A DNA stretch of 64,000 nucleotides, from contig RPGQ01000002.1 in the NCBI GenBank assembly GCA_004193595.1, forward strand, positions 243,752 to 307,751, read 5' to 3'. The position numbers were made by a program, and so were the translations under genes. Positions within the stretch are counted from its first letter, which is position 1, and every line of letters begins with the position of its first letter. The notes under the pieces are model-generated. The model had not been told where the DNA came from and did not search any database. It worked only from the letters and a program-made list of their open reading frames with translations. Positions 1-10,517 of this stretch are shown piece by piece. The stretch is from Desulfobacteraceae bacterium Eth-SRB2 (GTDB taxonomy: Bacteria > Desulfobacterota > Desulfobacteria > Desulfobacterales > UBA11574).

Positions 1-748
1 AATGTTCGATCTGGGTGGTAACCCGTGATCGTTCAAGTCCTAAAACCTTGTTTACAAGATGATCTCCAAAGTCTGTCCAGTTGATTTCAGGATAGGCCAC
101 AACATGTGCATTGAAATTACCGGTTGCCCCACCGAATTTGGCGGAAAACGGGATGGTTTCCAATAGGTTTTTCTGTTTTTTCAGCCGTTCCACGAACACA
201 AAAAATTCTTTGCCCAGGCACGTAGGTGATGCGGGTTGGCCGTGAGTTCTTGCCAGCATGGGCACGTCTTTCCATTGATTGGCTTTTTCATTCAAGTTTT
301 CAATAACGTCATCTAAAACAGGTTGCAAAACATGGACCCATGCATCTTTTAATGAGCAGGGTATGGCGGTGTTGTTAATATCCTGGGACGTTAACCCAAA
401 ATGGATAAACTCTCTGAAGCGATGCAATCCAAATTCATCAAATTTTTCCTTTAGAAAATATTCAACCGCCTTGACGTCATGATTGGTAACCGCCTCGATA
501 TCTTTTACTTTGCAAGCGTCATCATGGGAAAACTCCTTATAAATACCTCTCAATGCTTCGAATATACTCTTGTCAATATCTGTCAATTGAGGAATCGGCA
601 AATTACATAATGCAATAAAATATTCCACCTCCACCAGCACCCGATATTTTATCAATGCGCCTTCAGAAAAGTAATGGGCAAGTTTCTCGGCAACTTTGCG
701 ATACCGGCCGTCAACAGGAGAAATCGCATTTAAAGATGAAAGTTTCAT
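1..748 (-). CDS. purB: Adenylosuccinate lyase, N-terminal part (runs off the window start)
   Basis: Reverse-strand translation from ATG at 748 reads MKLSSLNAISPVDGRYRKVAEKLAHYFSEGALIKYRVLVEVEYF...HFGLTSQDINNTAIP...ARTHGQPASPT, typical PurB. Absent from the ORF track because it is open at the window edge. Confidence 0.93.
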   Translation of the reverse strand, partial: MKLSSLNAISPVDGRYRKVAEKLAHYFSEGALIKYRVLVEVEYFIALCNLPIPQLTDIDKSIFEALRGIYKEFSHDDACKVKDIEAVTNHDVKAVEYFLKEKFDEFGLHRFREFIHFGLTSQDINNTAIPCSLKDAWVHVLQPVLDDVIENLNEKANQWKDVPMLARTHGQPASPTCLGKEFFVFVERLKKQKNLLETIPFSAKFGGATGNFNAHVVAYPEINWTDFGDHLVNKVLGLERSRVTTQIEH

Positions 749-784
749 GTTATTTTGCCCCCGATTTAGTGTTTTACGATTGTC

Positions 785-930
785 TAGTGTCCATCCATAA
801 ATGGTAGATTTTGGTTTTCGGCAAGGCCCGGGCGAGTTTTCAACCGCAGGCATAGCGCGCTATTTCGAGGATTGAAAACGAGCGAGAACCTCGCCGAGGG
901 CAAAAATAAGCCGTTTATGGATGGACACTA
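785..930. repeat. MITE-like palindromic element, family D copy 1 (TIR TAGTGTCCATCCATAAA)
   Basis: TAGTGTCCATCCATAAATGG...CCGTTTATGGATGGACACTA with internal CGCTATTTCGAGGATTGAAAACGAGCGAG. Second copy at 17963-18105. Confidence 0.85.
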
Positions 931-1275
931 TTTACGGTTTCATTAACATGTACTTTAATATGGGCATCGTGTCAACAAAACCGGTATACCCCTCAGGGTA
1001 AATGGATTTGATTTCGGTGCAGCGGAACGATGGCGTGTTTCTCTTGGAAACCGACTGACTGTTTGAAGGGCTTTAGCACGCGTTAGCCCAAGCCGAATGA
1101 AATGATAACTAAAAAAATCAATGAGATAATTTAGCGAAGGATTTTTCTTAATAACTGTGGCGCGGCTAGGGCTTACGGGTGCTTAAGCACAAGTTTCAGT
1201 CGGTTGGAAAGAGATACACGTCGTCGTGGAGCATCCTACGTGTATTGGGATCCAAATGCGTTTGCCCTGTTAGCC

Positions 1276-2760
1276 TCAGACCGGTTCTCTTTCAATGATG
1301 GGAAAAAACATGTTGACGGTGGTTCCCTTTCCCATTTCGCTATCCACCAAAATTGCACCATCATGATTCATTACAATACCCTGCACGACTGCTAATCCCA
1401 TTCCGGACCCCTTGCCAACTTCCATTGTCGTAAAATATGGGTCAAAAATACGGTCTTTGATTCTTGGATCAATTCCATGCCCCGTATCACTTACGCTTAG
1501 CTTTATGAATATACCCGGAAATAAATTATAGGATTGAGCGATTGATTCTTCCAATATTACGCGCTCCAAGCTGATTTCGAGAATACCGCCGGCTTTTTCC
1601 ATTGCGTGGACTGCATTGGTACAAAGGTTTATAATTACCTGATTGATTTGTGTGGGGTCGGCAAGGAATATCTCTGATTCTCTTGGGATATTGGATCGAA
1701 TATCGATGTTTGTAGGAATTGAATGTCGTAATAATGCCAAAGCTTCGATAATGATGGGATTGATTTTTACCGGTTTTCGATCATAATCTTCCTTACGAGC
1801 TAAACTAACAATCTGCTTCACCATATATTTTGCTCGCAGGACGGCTGTTTGAATCTCCTCAATATTATAATGAGCCGGGTTCCCCTCGGGGATATCATCC
1901 ATTGCCAGTTCCGTATTGCCAAGAATAATTGCGAGGATGTTATTAAAATCATGGGCAAGACCACCGGCTAAGGTTCTGATTGGCTCCATTTTATGCGCTT
2001 GTCTGAGTTGTTTTTCAAGTCGTTTGCGACGGGTAATATCTCGCCAAACCGATCTACCATATAGAACATTACCCTGCTCATTATTTACGGCGGATACATT
2101 CAGACTCACATCAATTTTGCTGCTATCTTTTCGCTGGAGTTGCAATTCTTCACCTTCTATTTTTCCGTTCTTCACAAACGCAGGAAACACATCTGCTTTT
2201 GCATATTTGGCACTTTCAGGGGTGTACATATCGAAAATTAGCCGACCAATGATTTCTTCTTTTGTGTAGCCCAATGCATCGACTAATGTTTGGTTACAAT
2301 TGAGAATGGTTGCTGTTTTCGCATCAACGAACACGTTCATATCGGGGGCGTTGTCATACAGATCACGATATTTTTCCTCGCTCTTGCGCAGATTCTCCTC
2401 TGCCTGCTTTTGTTCGGTGACTTCCAGTATGGTTTCAAATCCACCCACAATATCACCATTTTTATCACTGAAGGGATAGCCCCGAATGAACCAATACCTC
2501 CCATCAGGAGTAATCTTTTCTATTGCTTGAGGTTGGCATGTTTCCATGGCTTTCATGACCGGGCAATCCGGGCAGGGATCGCTGCGCTGTGCCCATATCT
2601 CATAACAATAGCACCCTATTATTTCTTCATACCTCATATGCGTTGATTCACAAGCAGACCCATTGGCCCATAGAATCTTCATTTCGGTGTCTTGATACAT
2701 AACAGGTTCTATCAGGCTGTTAAGAATTGTTTCTTTTTCCTTTTCCGAACTCTTGCGCTC
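1276..2760 (-). CDS. PAS-domain sensor histidine kinase (HisKA/HATPase); N-terminus lost in poor sequence above about 2760
   Basis: PAS/PAC segments, GGLAHDFNNILAIILGNTELA H-box, NLCTNAVHAM N-box, DTGHGI, GKGSGMGLAVVQGI. Frame stays open upstream of the first ATG (ERKSSEKEKETILNSLIEPVMYQD). Confidence 0.85.
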   Translation of the reverse strand, partial: ERKSSEKEKETILNSLIEPVMYQDTEMKILWANGSACESTHMRYEEIIGCYCYEIWAQRSDPCPDCPVMKAMETCQPQAIEKITPDGRYWFIRGYPFSDKNGDIVGGFETILEVTEQKQAEENLRKSEEKYRDLYDNAPDMNVFVDAKTATILNCNQTLVDALGYTKEEIIGRLIFDMYTPESAKYAKADVFPAFVKNGKIEGEELQLQRKDSSKIDVSLNVSAVNNEQGNVLYGRSVWRDITRRKRLEKQLRQAHKMEPIRTLAGGLAHDFNNILAIILGNTELAMDDIPEGNPAHYNIEEIQTAVLRAKYMVKQIVSLARKEDYDRKPVKINPIIIEALALLRHSIPTNIDIRSNIPRESEIFLADPTQINQVIINLCTNAVHAMEKAGGILEISLERVILEESIAQSYNLFPGIFIKLSVSDTGHGIDPRIKDRIFDPYFTTMEVGKGSGMGLAVVQGIVMNHDGAILVDSEMGKGTTVNMFFPIIEREPV

Positions 2761-3849
2761 GACACTTAGCGGCGGCCGTTCGCAGTCGTGCTTATTTTAC
2801 TTATCCTGTTTGACTATGAATTCCGGCGATGAAATCACTTCCTTGAAAGCAGGATGAATTTATTGCCGCGCCCTAACATCTGTAAGTATTAAGGTAGCTT
2901 CACCTGTCTTCAACTTTCCTTTTTTAAACAGAATTTCGAGAGTTACCTGAAGGTTTCTTCGAGGAAAAAAGCCGTTCCATCTGGCTCAATAGATAATAGC
3001 ATCCCCTCAAAAACACCATACCTTCCGAAATTTTACTCTCTGCAGTTGCCGAATAAAGATAACTTTAAATCGGCCTAAGCTGCTCGGGGATTGCTTTCAG
3101 GTCAGGAAATTTTCGCATCTGCGTATCACAAGGCCTTTCTCTATATTTGTAAAATGAAGGTCCTTAAGTTTTGATCGATTTCCCTTCTTTCATCCAAAAG
3201 CGAGCAATGACGGATCTTTGAGGAAAACATGGCAAAACCGGACATCAAAGCGTCACCTTATGAAATCTCCAGGAACGCCTTGACGAAAATCCGATTTTGT
3301 TCGAAATCGTCATGAAGGAGGCTTTGAATAGAGGCATCTGCATTAAGATGCTTTCGAACTTAGTATTGATTCTGACGCCGCAATCCCTCCTTTGCGCCAA
3401 TAATATCCTAAGGAGGTAAGATGTCAACTCAGCATAGCATGATTATCAATTATGTATCAATGAGGTTTGTTTTTTCTACGATAATCTCTTTTTTCATAGA
3501 AATTCTCGGTATTATTGAATTGTAGTGCAAAGTTTCCAAAACTGAACCCAACCGTCAATTTAATATCGTCTATGACGCAATGCGATGTTTAGAAATCAGG
3601 GACAGGGCTATGAAGGTTTCCGTTCAGTTGCATTCAGAGGTAATTCTTCTTTATGATTGACTGCACAGTTAAATGGTTGTTAGTCAAGACACCATCAAGA
3701 AAATAAAAGGAAAATAGATAGGGCAAGAGAATTCTACAACATGGCAGAAATAGCTATTTGTGCCAAAAGAAGTTTACGAAAATAAAATCTCTAAACACCT
3801 TGTTTTCAGGATAGATCATGCGAGCGGGAATTCCTGTGTCGACGCAGAG

Positions 3850-5706
3850 TTCGAGAAAAGGAAAAACGAATTCTTAACAGCCTGATAGGGCATATTGTGT
3901 ATCGAACACCGAAATATGAAGATTCTATGGGCCAATGCGGGTCTGTAGAATCAACGCATATATGGTATAGAAATAATGGGAGTGCTATTGTTATGAGATA
4001 TGGGCACAGCGCAGCAATCCATACTGGATGCCCAGTCATGAAAGCCATGGAAACATGCCAGCCTCAAACGATAGAAAGATTACTCCTGATCGGTATTAAC
4101 GGTTCATTCGATTCCTTCGGTAATAAAATGAGTGATATTGTGGGTGGATTTAAACCATACTTTGATCCGCGAACAAAGCAGGCAGGAGAATCTGCGCAAA
4201 GGCGAGGAAAAATATCGTGATCTGTATTGCTTGCCCCCGATATGAACGTGTTCGTTGATGCGAAAACAGCAACCGGTATTCTCGTTTAATAGCGGCAAAC
4301 ATTAGTAGTCATTTCATTGCATTGGGCTACACAAAGAAGAAATCATTGGTCGGCTAATTTTCGATGGCACCTAAAGAGGTGCCAAATATGCAAAGCAGAT
4401 GTGTTTCCTGCGTTTGGCGAAGAACGGAGAAAAATGAAGGTGAAAAGAATTGCACTCAGCGAAAGATAGCAGCAAAATTGATGTGGATCTGAAGATGTAT
4501 CGCCGTAAATAATGAGCAGGGTAATGTTCTATATGGTAGATCGGTTTGGCGAGATATTACCCGTCACCAAACGACTTGAAAACAACTCCAGACAAGCGCA
4601 TAAAATGGAGCCAATCAGAACCTTAGCCAGTGGTCTTGCCCATGATTTTAATAACATCCTCGCAATTGACTAAGCGGCAATACAGGAACTGGCAATTCCT
4701 CTAAACAATACTTTCCAAATATAAAAACCTTCATTATTAATTACAACATGTTGTGATAAAATTCATAATTTATCCACATGTGGTGGCAAATGAACTTATA
4801 ACGTGATGAGCGGGAATTGCTGCCCAGACAGTAACAAACTAAGTTAGCTATCAAATCCTTTTCAGGTATTTGGGAAAGGAAAAACCGCGCAGCTTACAGG
4901 TCACATAAATTGAAAGCAAATTGCCGACCCCCTCGATAATCGGAAGGAAATTATAAACTAGCTACCAATGCAAATTAAAATGGAAAGCGGCGGTATTCTC
5001 GAAATCGAAATTTGTAATATTGGAAAAGTCAATCGCTCAATCCTATAATTTATTTCGAGGTATATTCATAAAGCTAAAGCGTAAAGTATTTTTAAGGGCG
5101 TAGGAATTGATCAGAATCAAAAGACCGTATTTTTTTGACCTTATTACGACAATGGAATTGGCAGGGTCCGGAATGGGATTAGCAGCAGTCGGTGCAGGGT
5201 ATTGTAATGAATCATGATGAATTGCAATTTTAATTGGATAGCGAAATGGAAAGGAACCACAAATCGTATTTCCCCATCATTGAAAGAACCGGTCACTGGG
5301 GCTAACGGGCAAACGCATTTTGGATCCCGTAGGATGTCGACGACGTGTATCTGCTTATGACAGAAACTTATTGTAAGCACCCGTAAGCCCGCCATATACA
5401 GTTATTAAGAAAAATCCTTCGCTAAATTATCTCATTGATTTTTAGTTATCATTTCATTCGGCAGGCTAACTTGCTTCAAAGAAGCCCTTCAAACAGTCAG
5501 TCGGTTTCAAGAGAAATTGCCTTAATCCCGTTCCGCTGCACCAATCAAATCCATTTTACCTGAGGGTATGCCGGTTTTGTTGACGCGATGCCCATATTAA
5601 AAGTACGTATTATTAAAGTACGTAAATGATGTCCATCCATAAAACGGCGGCTTATTTTGCCCTCGGCAGTTCTCCGCTCGTTTTCAATCCTCGAAATAGC
5701 GCTATT
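3850..5706 (+). pseudogene. Indel-ridden inverted copy of about 850-2760 (histidine kinase plus half of element D)
   Basis: For example 3897-4220 translates to NGSAIV..CPVMKAMETCQPQTIER..DIVGGFKPYF, matching the kinase at 1276-2700, then breaks frame repeatedly. 5627-5706 is the reverse complement of about 847-930. Confidence 0.9.
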
Positions 5707-5709
5707 ATG

Positions 5710-5959
5710 CTTTTTATACTCATGGGCACCTTAATTGTAAATTTATACATTTTAAGGTACCATATCTTTAAAGGAATGTCCCGCTTTTTTTTAATTTTTA
5801 CATTTTTTTTCTGAAATCAGTTTGAACTTACAATACTTTTTATACTCATCGGCACCTTAATTGTAAATTTTTACATTTTAAGGTACCATATCTTTAAAAG
5901 AATGTCCCGCTTTTTTTCAAAATTTTATATTTTTTCTGAAATCAGTTTGAACTTACAAT
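5710..5959. repeat. Two tandem copies of a ~125-bp AT-rich unit
   Basis: CTTTTTATACTCATSGGCACCTTAATTGTAAATTTWTACATTTTAAGGTACCATATCTTTAAARGAATGTCCCGC... occurs at 5710 and again at 5835 with few differences. Confidence 0.9.
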
Positions 5960-6043
5960 TTTTTTAAGAAAAAATACACCCTTAATTGAGCCAAAACTAA
6001 ATGAGTTGCTAAGCCTAAAAGCTCAATCGGAAAAAACTATGGT

Positions 6044-8059
6044 TCATCGCAGGAAGTTCAAATTCTTCTCACATCGCAATATGGCCCAACCTCCGGGATC
6101 CGCCTTTGGGTCCCGCATGCCGGTTGTGTAATCTGTTGAATTACCCTCCAAAACGTTCTTCACCTTCTCTGACAACGCTGCGAGTTTAAATGGTTTTTGC
6201 ATAAAGGCTTGAGCACCCGCGTCCAAAATTTCTTGAGCAGGGCCGTCGAAGGTATAGGCGCTCGAGATGATCACCTTGAGGTTCCTGCGGGCTTTCATGA
6301 GAAGTTTATAAATCAGGTCGCCGCGCATATCGGGCAAATGAATATCCATGATGGCGAGGTCGATGTCTCCATCATAGGACCTGCCGACATTGACGCCCTC
6401 CGTTCCTGTCCCGGCGGTTAGAACGTGATAACCGAGCCTTTCCAATATGGTTCGGGTGACATCCATCACCGGCTCTTGATCCTCGATAATTAAAATAGTA
6501 CCTGTTCCCCTGGCAAGCTCGGTTTTTGGCTTTATTATTTCTTTTGGCTTGTCCTCAACGGCAGGCAAATAGATACGGACCACGGTCCCTTTGCACAATT
6601 GGGATTCAACCGAAATCCAGCCCCCATGGTTCTTGACAATGCCATACACGGCAGCCATTCCAAGCCCGCGACCCTGAAATTTTCTGGTGAAAAAGGGCTC
6701 AAATATCTTACGTTTTGTCTCTGCGTCCATCCCTTTTCCATTATCCTGAACCGTGAGGCAGCTGTAGCGCCCCGGCTTAAGACCAGGATTGTATTTCGCA
6801 ACCCCCTCGTCGATTTCTTTATTGCTGGTCCTTATGATGATCTGACCTTGACCTTCTATAGCCTCTGCCGCATTAATCACCACAGCCGAAAGCACCATAT
6901 GCATCTGGGTCATGTCCGCCTCTACGTTGAGAATATCGCCGGTAAGATTTATCTTAACACAGATAGCGGGAGCGATTTTGTGCTGAATCATGGACATCGT
7001 CTCTTCCACGAATTCACTTAAAGACATTTTTGTCGGCCAGTACCTTCCCCCTCGTGCATATGCCAACAACTGGTCTGTCAGGTGGACCATCCGTTGGGCG
7101 GCGTCGCTCATGGCTTCGACATACCGATCGATTCCTGCCATGTCGGGCAGGTCCATCTTAAGAAGTTCTATGTTTCCGGTAATGCCTGATAACGCGTTGT
7201 TGAAATCGTGTGCAATCCCGCCGGCCAAAGTAAAAATGCTTTCCATCCTTTGGGCTTGAAGTTCCTTTTTCTCTTCTTCCGCCAGCTTGCGTCGAGTGAT
7301 ATCTTGAATTTGAAGCAGATAACCACTGGCACAGCGGTCTGTTCCGCCTTCCATGGGAGTAATTACGATTTCAAAATAGCCCATCCCCGATCTGTCTCTT
7401 TCAAACCATTCAAGTTCATTGACCTTATCAAAGTCAAAGGGAGCTTCGTATCTTACCGTTTCTCCTTTAAGGAGTCTTGCCTTCAATTCAGGAGACGCAT
7501 TTTGCGCATCAATCAGTTTGAGACCTTTCATATGAACAAGGTCGGATACCCCAAAGATATCCATGCAAGATTTATTGGCCTCAACCAACAGGCCGTTTTG
7601 ATCGTAAACCGCAATACCGATAGGAGATTGTGAAAAAATCTCTCTGAATCTTCTCTGTGAACCTTGCAGCGACTCTTTAAGTTTCCATTCGCGAACCACC
7701 TTGCCAATCACGCTGGGTATCAGGGTAAAGAAATCTCCGGACTTTACCAAATAATCCCATGCTCCCAACTTCATGGCCTGAATCGCGAGGTTCTCATCTC
7801 CTTGGCCGGTAATTATAATGACCGGAATGTCCCTCTTTTCTTGATTCAAAGATTTTAAAAATTCGATGCCATTCATGCCGGGCAAAAGGTAATCAGCCAT
7901 AACAAGGTCCGGATTAATCTCATCGAGCCTTTGGAGACAACCGGCTGCCTCCTGAAAATAATGGATGGAAGCGTCCGGATAGGCCTTTATGATCGCCCGT
8001 TTCATGAGCTGATAGTGCGCCTCGTCATCTTCAATAATCACAAGCTTCAACTGTTCCAT
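6044..8059 (-). CDS. Hybrid histidine kinase: receiver - PAS - HisKA/HATPase - receiver
   Basis: MEQLKLVIIEDDEAHYQLMKRAI start; GGIAHDFNNALSGITGNIELLK; GRGLGMAAVYGIVKNHGG; C-terminal ILIIEDQEPVMDVTRTIL. Start is probably at 8059 rather than 8263. Confidence 0.88.
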   Translation of the reverse strand: MEQLKLVIIEDDEAHYQLMKRAIIKAYPDASIHYFQEAAGCLQRLDEINPDLVMADYLLPGMNGIEFLKSLNQEKRDIPVIIITGQGDENLAIQAMKLGAWDYLVKSGDFFTLIPSVIGKVVREWKLKESLQGSQRRFREIFSQSPIGIAVYDQNGLLVEANKSCMDIFGVSDLVHMKGLKLIDAQNASPELKARLLKGETVRYEAPFDFDKVNELEWFERDRSGMGYFEIVITPMEGGTDRCASGYLLQIQDITRRKLAEEEKKELQAQRMESIFTLAGGIAHDFNNALSGITGNIELLKMDLPDMAGIDRYVEAMSDAAQRMVHLTDQLLAYARGGRYWPTKMSLSEFVEETMSMIQHKIAPAICVKINLTGDILNVEADMTQMHMVLSAVVINAAEAIEGQGQIIIRTSNKEIDEGVAKYNPGLKPGRYSCLTVQDNGKGMDAETKRKIFEPFFTRKFQGRGLGMAAVYGIVKNHGGWISVESQLCKGTVVRIYLPAVEDKPKEIIKPKTELARGTGTILIIEDQEPVMDVTRTILERLGYHVLTAGTGTEGVNVGRSYDGDIDLAIMDIHLPDMRGDLIYKLLMKARRNLKVIISSAYTFDGPAQEILDAGAQAFMQKPFKLAALSEKVKNVLEGNSTDYTTGMRDPKADPGGWAILRCEKNLNFLR

Positions 8060-8519
8060 TTCGGTAATCCTTAGGGCGTTACTATTGAATCGATAAGAAT
8101 TCGCTTTTTGAAAACGAATTAAATTGAATCCAACTCTTTGAATTGATATTGAATTGAATTGATAAGAATTCCCTTTTCGAGAGCCAAATAAGGGAAAATT
8201 TAAGGTTGTGTGCCAAAACAGGCTGAATAGCAATATGCAGTAGGGCCGGATATCAAACAGCAATCATGCGGCGGCAACCGACCACCGGAGTTCTGTTAAC
8301 AGATACCGGCAGTATTGTCAAGACGGCATTTTTTTCTAACCGGTCTGAAATGTTGGAATTTTGGGCATAGTAAGCCTGATTGGCTGAGGGTGGTTTTTAA
8401 AAATAGACATCTGCGGGGTAATCCAGCGCGTCGAACACCTTGGTTTCCTTCCCGTCCTTTGATTTGTATCCCACCGGATCGGTTTCCCGGCGGTCTCTTA
8501 TTGTCTCCGGACCGGCTGC

Positions 8520-8660
8520 AAATGGATGGAAATCAAGACCGTTGGTAAACGCTGATGCCTTTCTATTGACAAACTGTGGCTCCGAAGCCCTTTTTTTAGG
8601 TGTCAGGTGTCAGGGGCCAGGTGTCAGGGGCCAGCGCCTCTGTTCATCATTCCTGACACC
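8520..8660. repeat. Dispersed repeat family C copy 1 (GGTGTCAGG iterated palindrome)
   Basis: GGATGGAAATCAAGACCGTTGGTAAACGCTGATGCCTTTCTATTGACAAAC...AGGTGTCAGGTGTCAGG...CCTGACACC; second copy at 54361-54493. Confidence 0.85.
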
Positions 8661-8724
8661 AAATAGCCATGGCAATCTTAGCAAACAACAGTCTTGATTT
8701 ACAGCCCCTCGGTCCTTTTCAACT

Positions 8725-9315
8725 TCAAACCCTATCCTTTTCTTTGGAATAATATTCCTGGTTGTCGTAAAACGTTCGGGGGATTTTATTTTGACTGTAT
8801 TCCGGCGTTTTAAGTTTGGAACACTCGAGGATCATCCAGATCTTGGACAGTCTATCCTGGCCGGTGACCCGCTGCCGGATTCTAAAAAATGGAAATTTCT
8901 CGGTTCTGTCCACGGCAATCCGGATATACAATAGCTCCAGGCAGTTTATCATGACGATAAAACCGATAATGGTGTTGAACCATATATAATCAGTGAGCGC
9001 TCCGGGTTGATAAAGGGGCGAAGATTGAAAAATGTAGCGGAAGGAATAGATCTGAAAAACCAGGTACGCCAGGCCAATGGTCAATAAAAGAATCCCGAGA
9101 AGCCCCTTGGCCTGATAGAACATTCGATCCCTGGATTCCAACTCGGAACAGATATCAATTCTTTCTTCTTCCGGTGGGATTTCTTTGCCGTATGCCACAA
9201 TCATCAACCATAACCGGTAGGCCCGTTCCCTTTCCCGGAAATACCCCCCGAAAAAAAAACTGAATATGCTCGTAAGGGCAGCGGAAGAAATCAAAAAAGC
9301 GGCTGGTTTATACAT
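8725..9315 (-). CDS. Hypothetical membrane protein
   Basis: 196-aa ORF with hydrophobic helices; no family recognised. Confidence 0.6.
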   Translation of the reverse strand: MYKPAAFLISSAALTSIFSFFFGGYFRERERAYRLWLMIVAYGKEIPPEEERIDICSELESRDRMFYQAKGLLGILLLTIGLAYLVFQIYSFRYIFQSSPLYQPGALTDYIWFNTIIGFIVMINCLELLYIRIAVDRTEKFPFFRIRQRVTGQDRLSKIWMILECSKLKTPEYSQNKIPRTFYDNQEYYSKEKDRV

Positions 9316-9344
9316 AAAACCCTCTCAAGTGGATATGAATCATA

Positions 9345-9600
9345 TAGGATGTCTGGGAAATTCTACAGTTTATTGAAAATACGGATATTTTTTAGGCTTA
9401 TATTTTTAACTCGGACATGGAAAAATGGAATGATGGAATACTGGAATGATGATTTAAAGAAGATGACATTCCTCTATTTAATTCCTGTCAAGAGGAATTT
9501 TACAATAACCCAGCTTTCCATTTTCCCAGAACCCAAGATTTTTACCCAGTGAAACTTTTTTCTATTTCACCGGGGCCGGTATTCCAATATTCCGACATTC
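9345..9600. repeat. Dispersed repeat family A copy 1 (TGGAAT iterated word)
   Basis: GGAAATTCTACAGTTTATTGAAAATA...TTTTTAACTCGG.CATGG then TGGAATGATGGAATACTGGAATGATG; distal side has TATTCCAATATTCCGACATTC. Confidence 0.7.
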
Positions 9601-9673
9601 TCCTGCTGCATAGCGGGATGAGCTAAGCGAACTAACTTGATTTAAAACCATGAACGTTCTTCAAAGTCAATCT

Positions 9674-10249
9674 TCAAATACGACCAAACTCAGCAAAATT
9701 AATAAGAACAATCCATGCTTTGGCATCGAATTTTAAAGATGTATCGTTACATAACCGTAACGCTTCCTTCCGGGACACAAAAATAACCTCGATATTCTCA
9801 GATCCTTCATTGCCGTCAGTTGAGGGGTCTCCATCACATTCAATATATACCATGGAAACGGATTCATCGGTCATTCCCGCGGATGAATATATGGAAGGGC
9901 CAATTTTTATGAAACGGGTGAGATCTAAACCGGTTTCCTCTTTTAACTCACGACGAGCTGCTTCCCGGACCGTTTCCCCTTCATCAATAAGTCCCGCCGG
10001 GAAACCGTATTCATAATCGGCTAACGGGACCCGGTATTCTTTGGTGATGACCATCTTTTTTTTAGATTTATGAAACGGAACCATGACCACCGCATCGGGT
10101 TTGGCAAAATCCCTGGTCACACATTTGGGTTCTTTTACTCTGGAAGCGACCTGCCAAATCTTATGCACATCATTTCTATCAACATAGGACACATTGAACA
10201 GGTTTAACCATTTGAGGTTCGTCAGTTTCTTTGAATCTATAATCTTCAC
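9674..10249 (-). CDS. NUDIX hydrolase
   Basis: Nudix box GLIDEGETVREAARRELKEETGLD. Confidence 0.92.
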   Translation of the reverse strand: MKIIDSKKLTNLKWLNLFNVSYVDRNDVHKIWQVASRVKEPKCVTRDFAKPDAVVMVPFHKSKKKMVITKEYRVPLADYEYGFPAGLIDEGETVREAARRELKEETGLDLTRFIKIGPSIYSSAGMTDESVSMVYIECDGDPSTDGNEGSENIEVIFVSRKEALRLCNDTSLKFDAKAWIVLINFAEFGRI

Positions 10250-10274
10250 TTGCTGTTCCTTTTGGGCTAATTGA

Positions 10275-10510
10275 ACGTCTCTGAAATTCTACAACTTCTT
10301 AAAAATACAGGTTTATTAATGGCAACCTGTTTATTTCATCGGATTGGAAGAATGGAATGTTGGAATATTGGGGATAAAAGCGGAAGTAAAACATTATAAT
10401 TGTAAAAAACTCCTTTCCTTCAACTTCGTTCAGGACAAGCTCACCCATTATTCCATTACTCCATTATTCCACTATTCCAATTGGGGCGAAGCCCCTGAGT
10501 TCTTTTTTCA
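10275..10510. repeat. Dispersed repeat family A copy 2
   Basis: GAATGGAATGTTGGAATATTGGGGATAAAAGCGGAAGTAAAACATTATAATTGTAAAAAACTCC...CCATTATTCCATTACTCCATTATTCCACTATTCCAATTGGGGCGAAGCCCC. Confidence 0.85.
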
Positions 10511-10517
10511 CAAGCCC

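Noticed and set aside
279-482. Plus-strand ORFs antisense to purB, tex, hdrA and the kinases
   Set aside because: Shadow ORFs opposite strongly supported coding sequence.
3897-5395. Short ORFs resembling a PAS kinase (3897-4220 etc.)
   Set aside because: Frame fragments of the inverted noisy copy of the kinase at 1276-2700.
8520-8700. GGTGTCAGG repeats as a CRISPR array
   Set aside because: Only 2-3 short adjacent units without regular spacers; no cas genes in the window.
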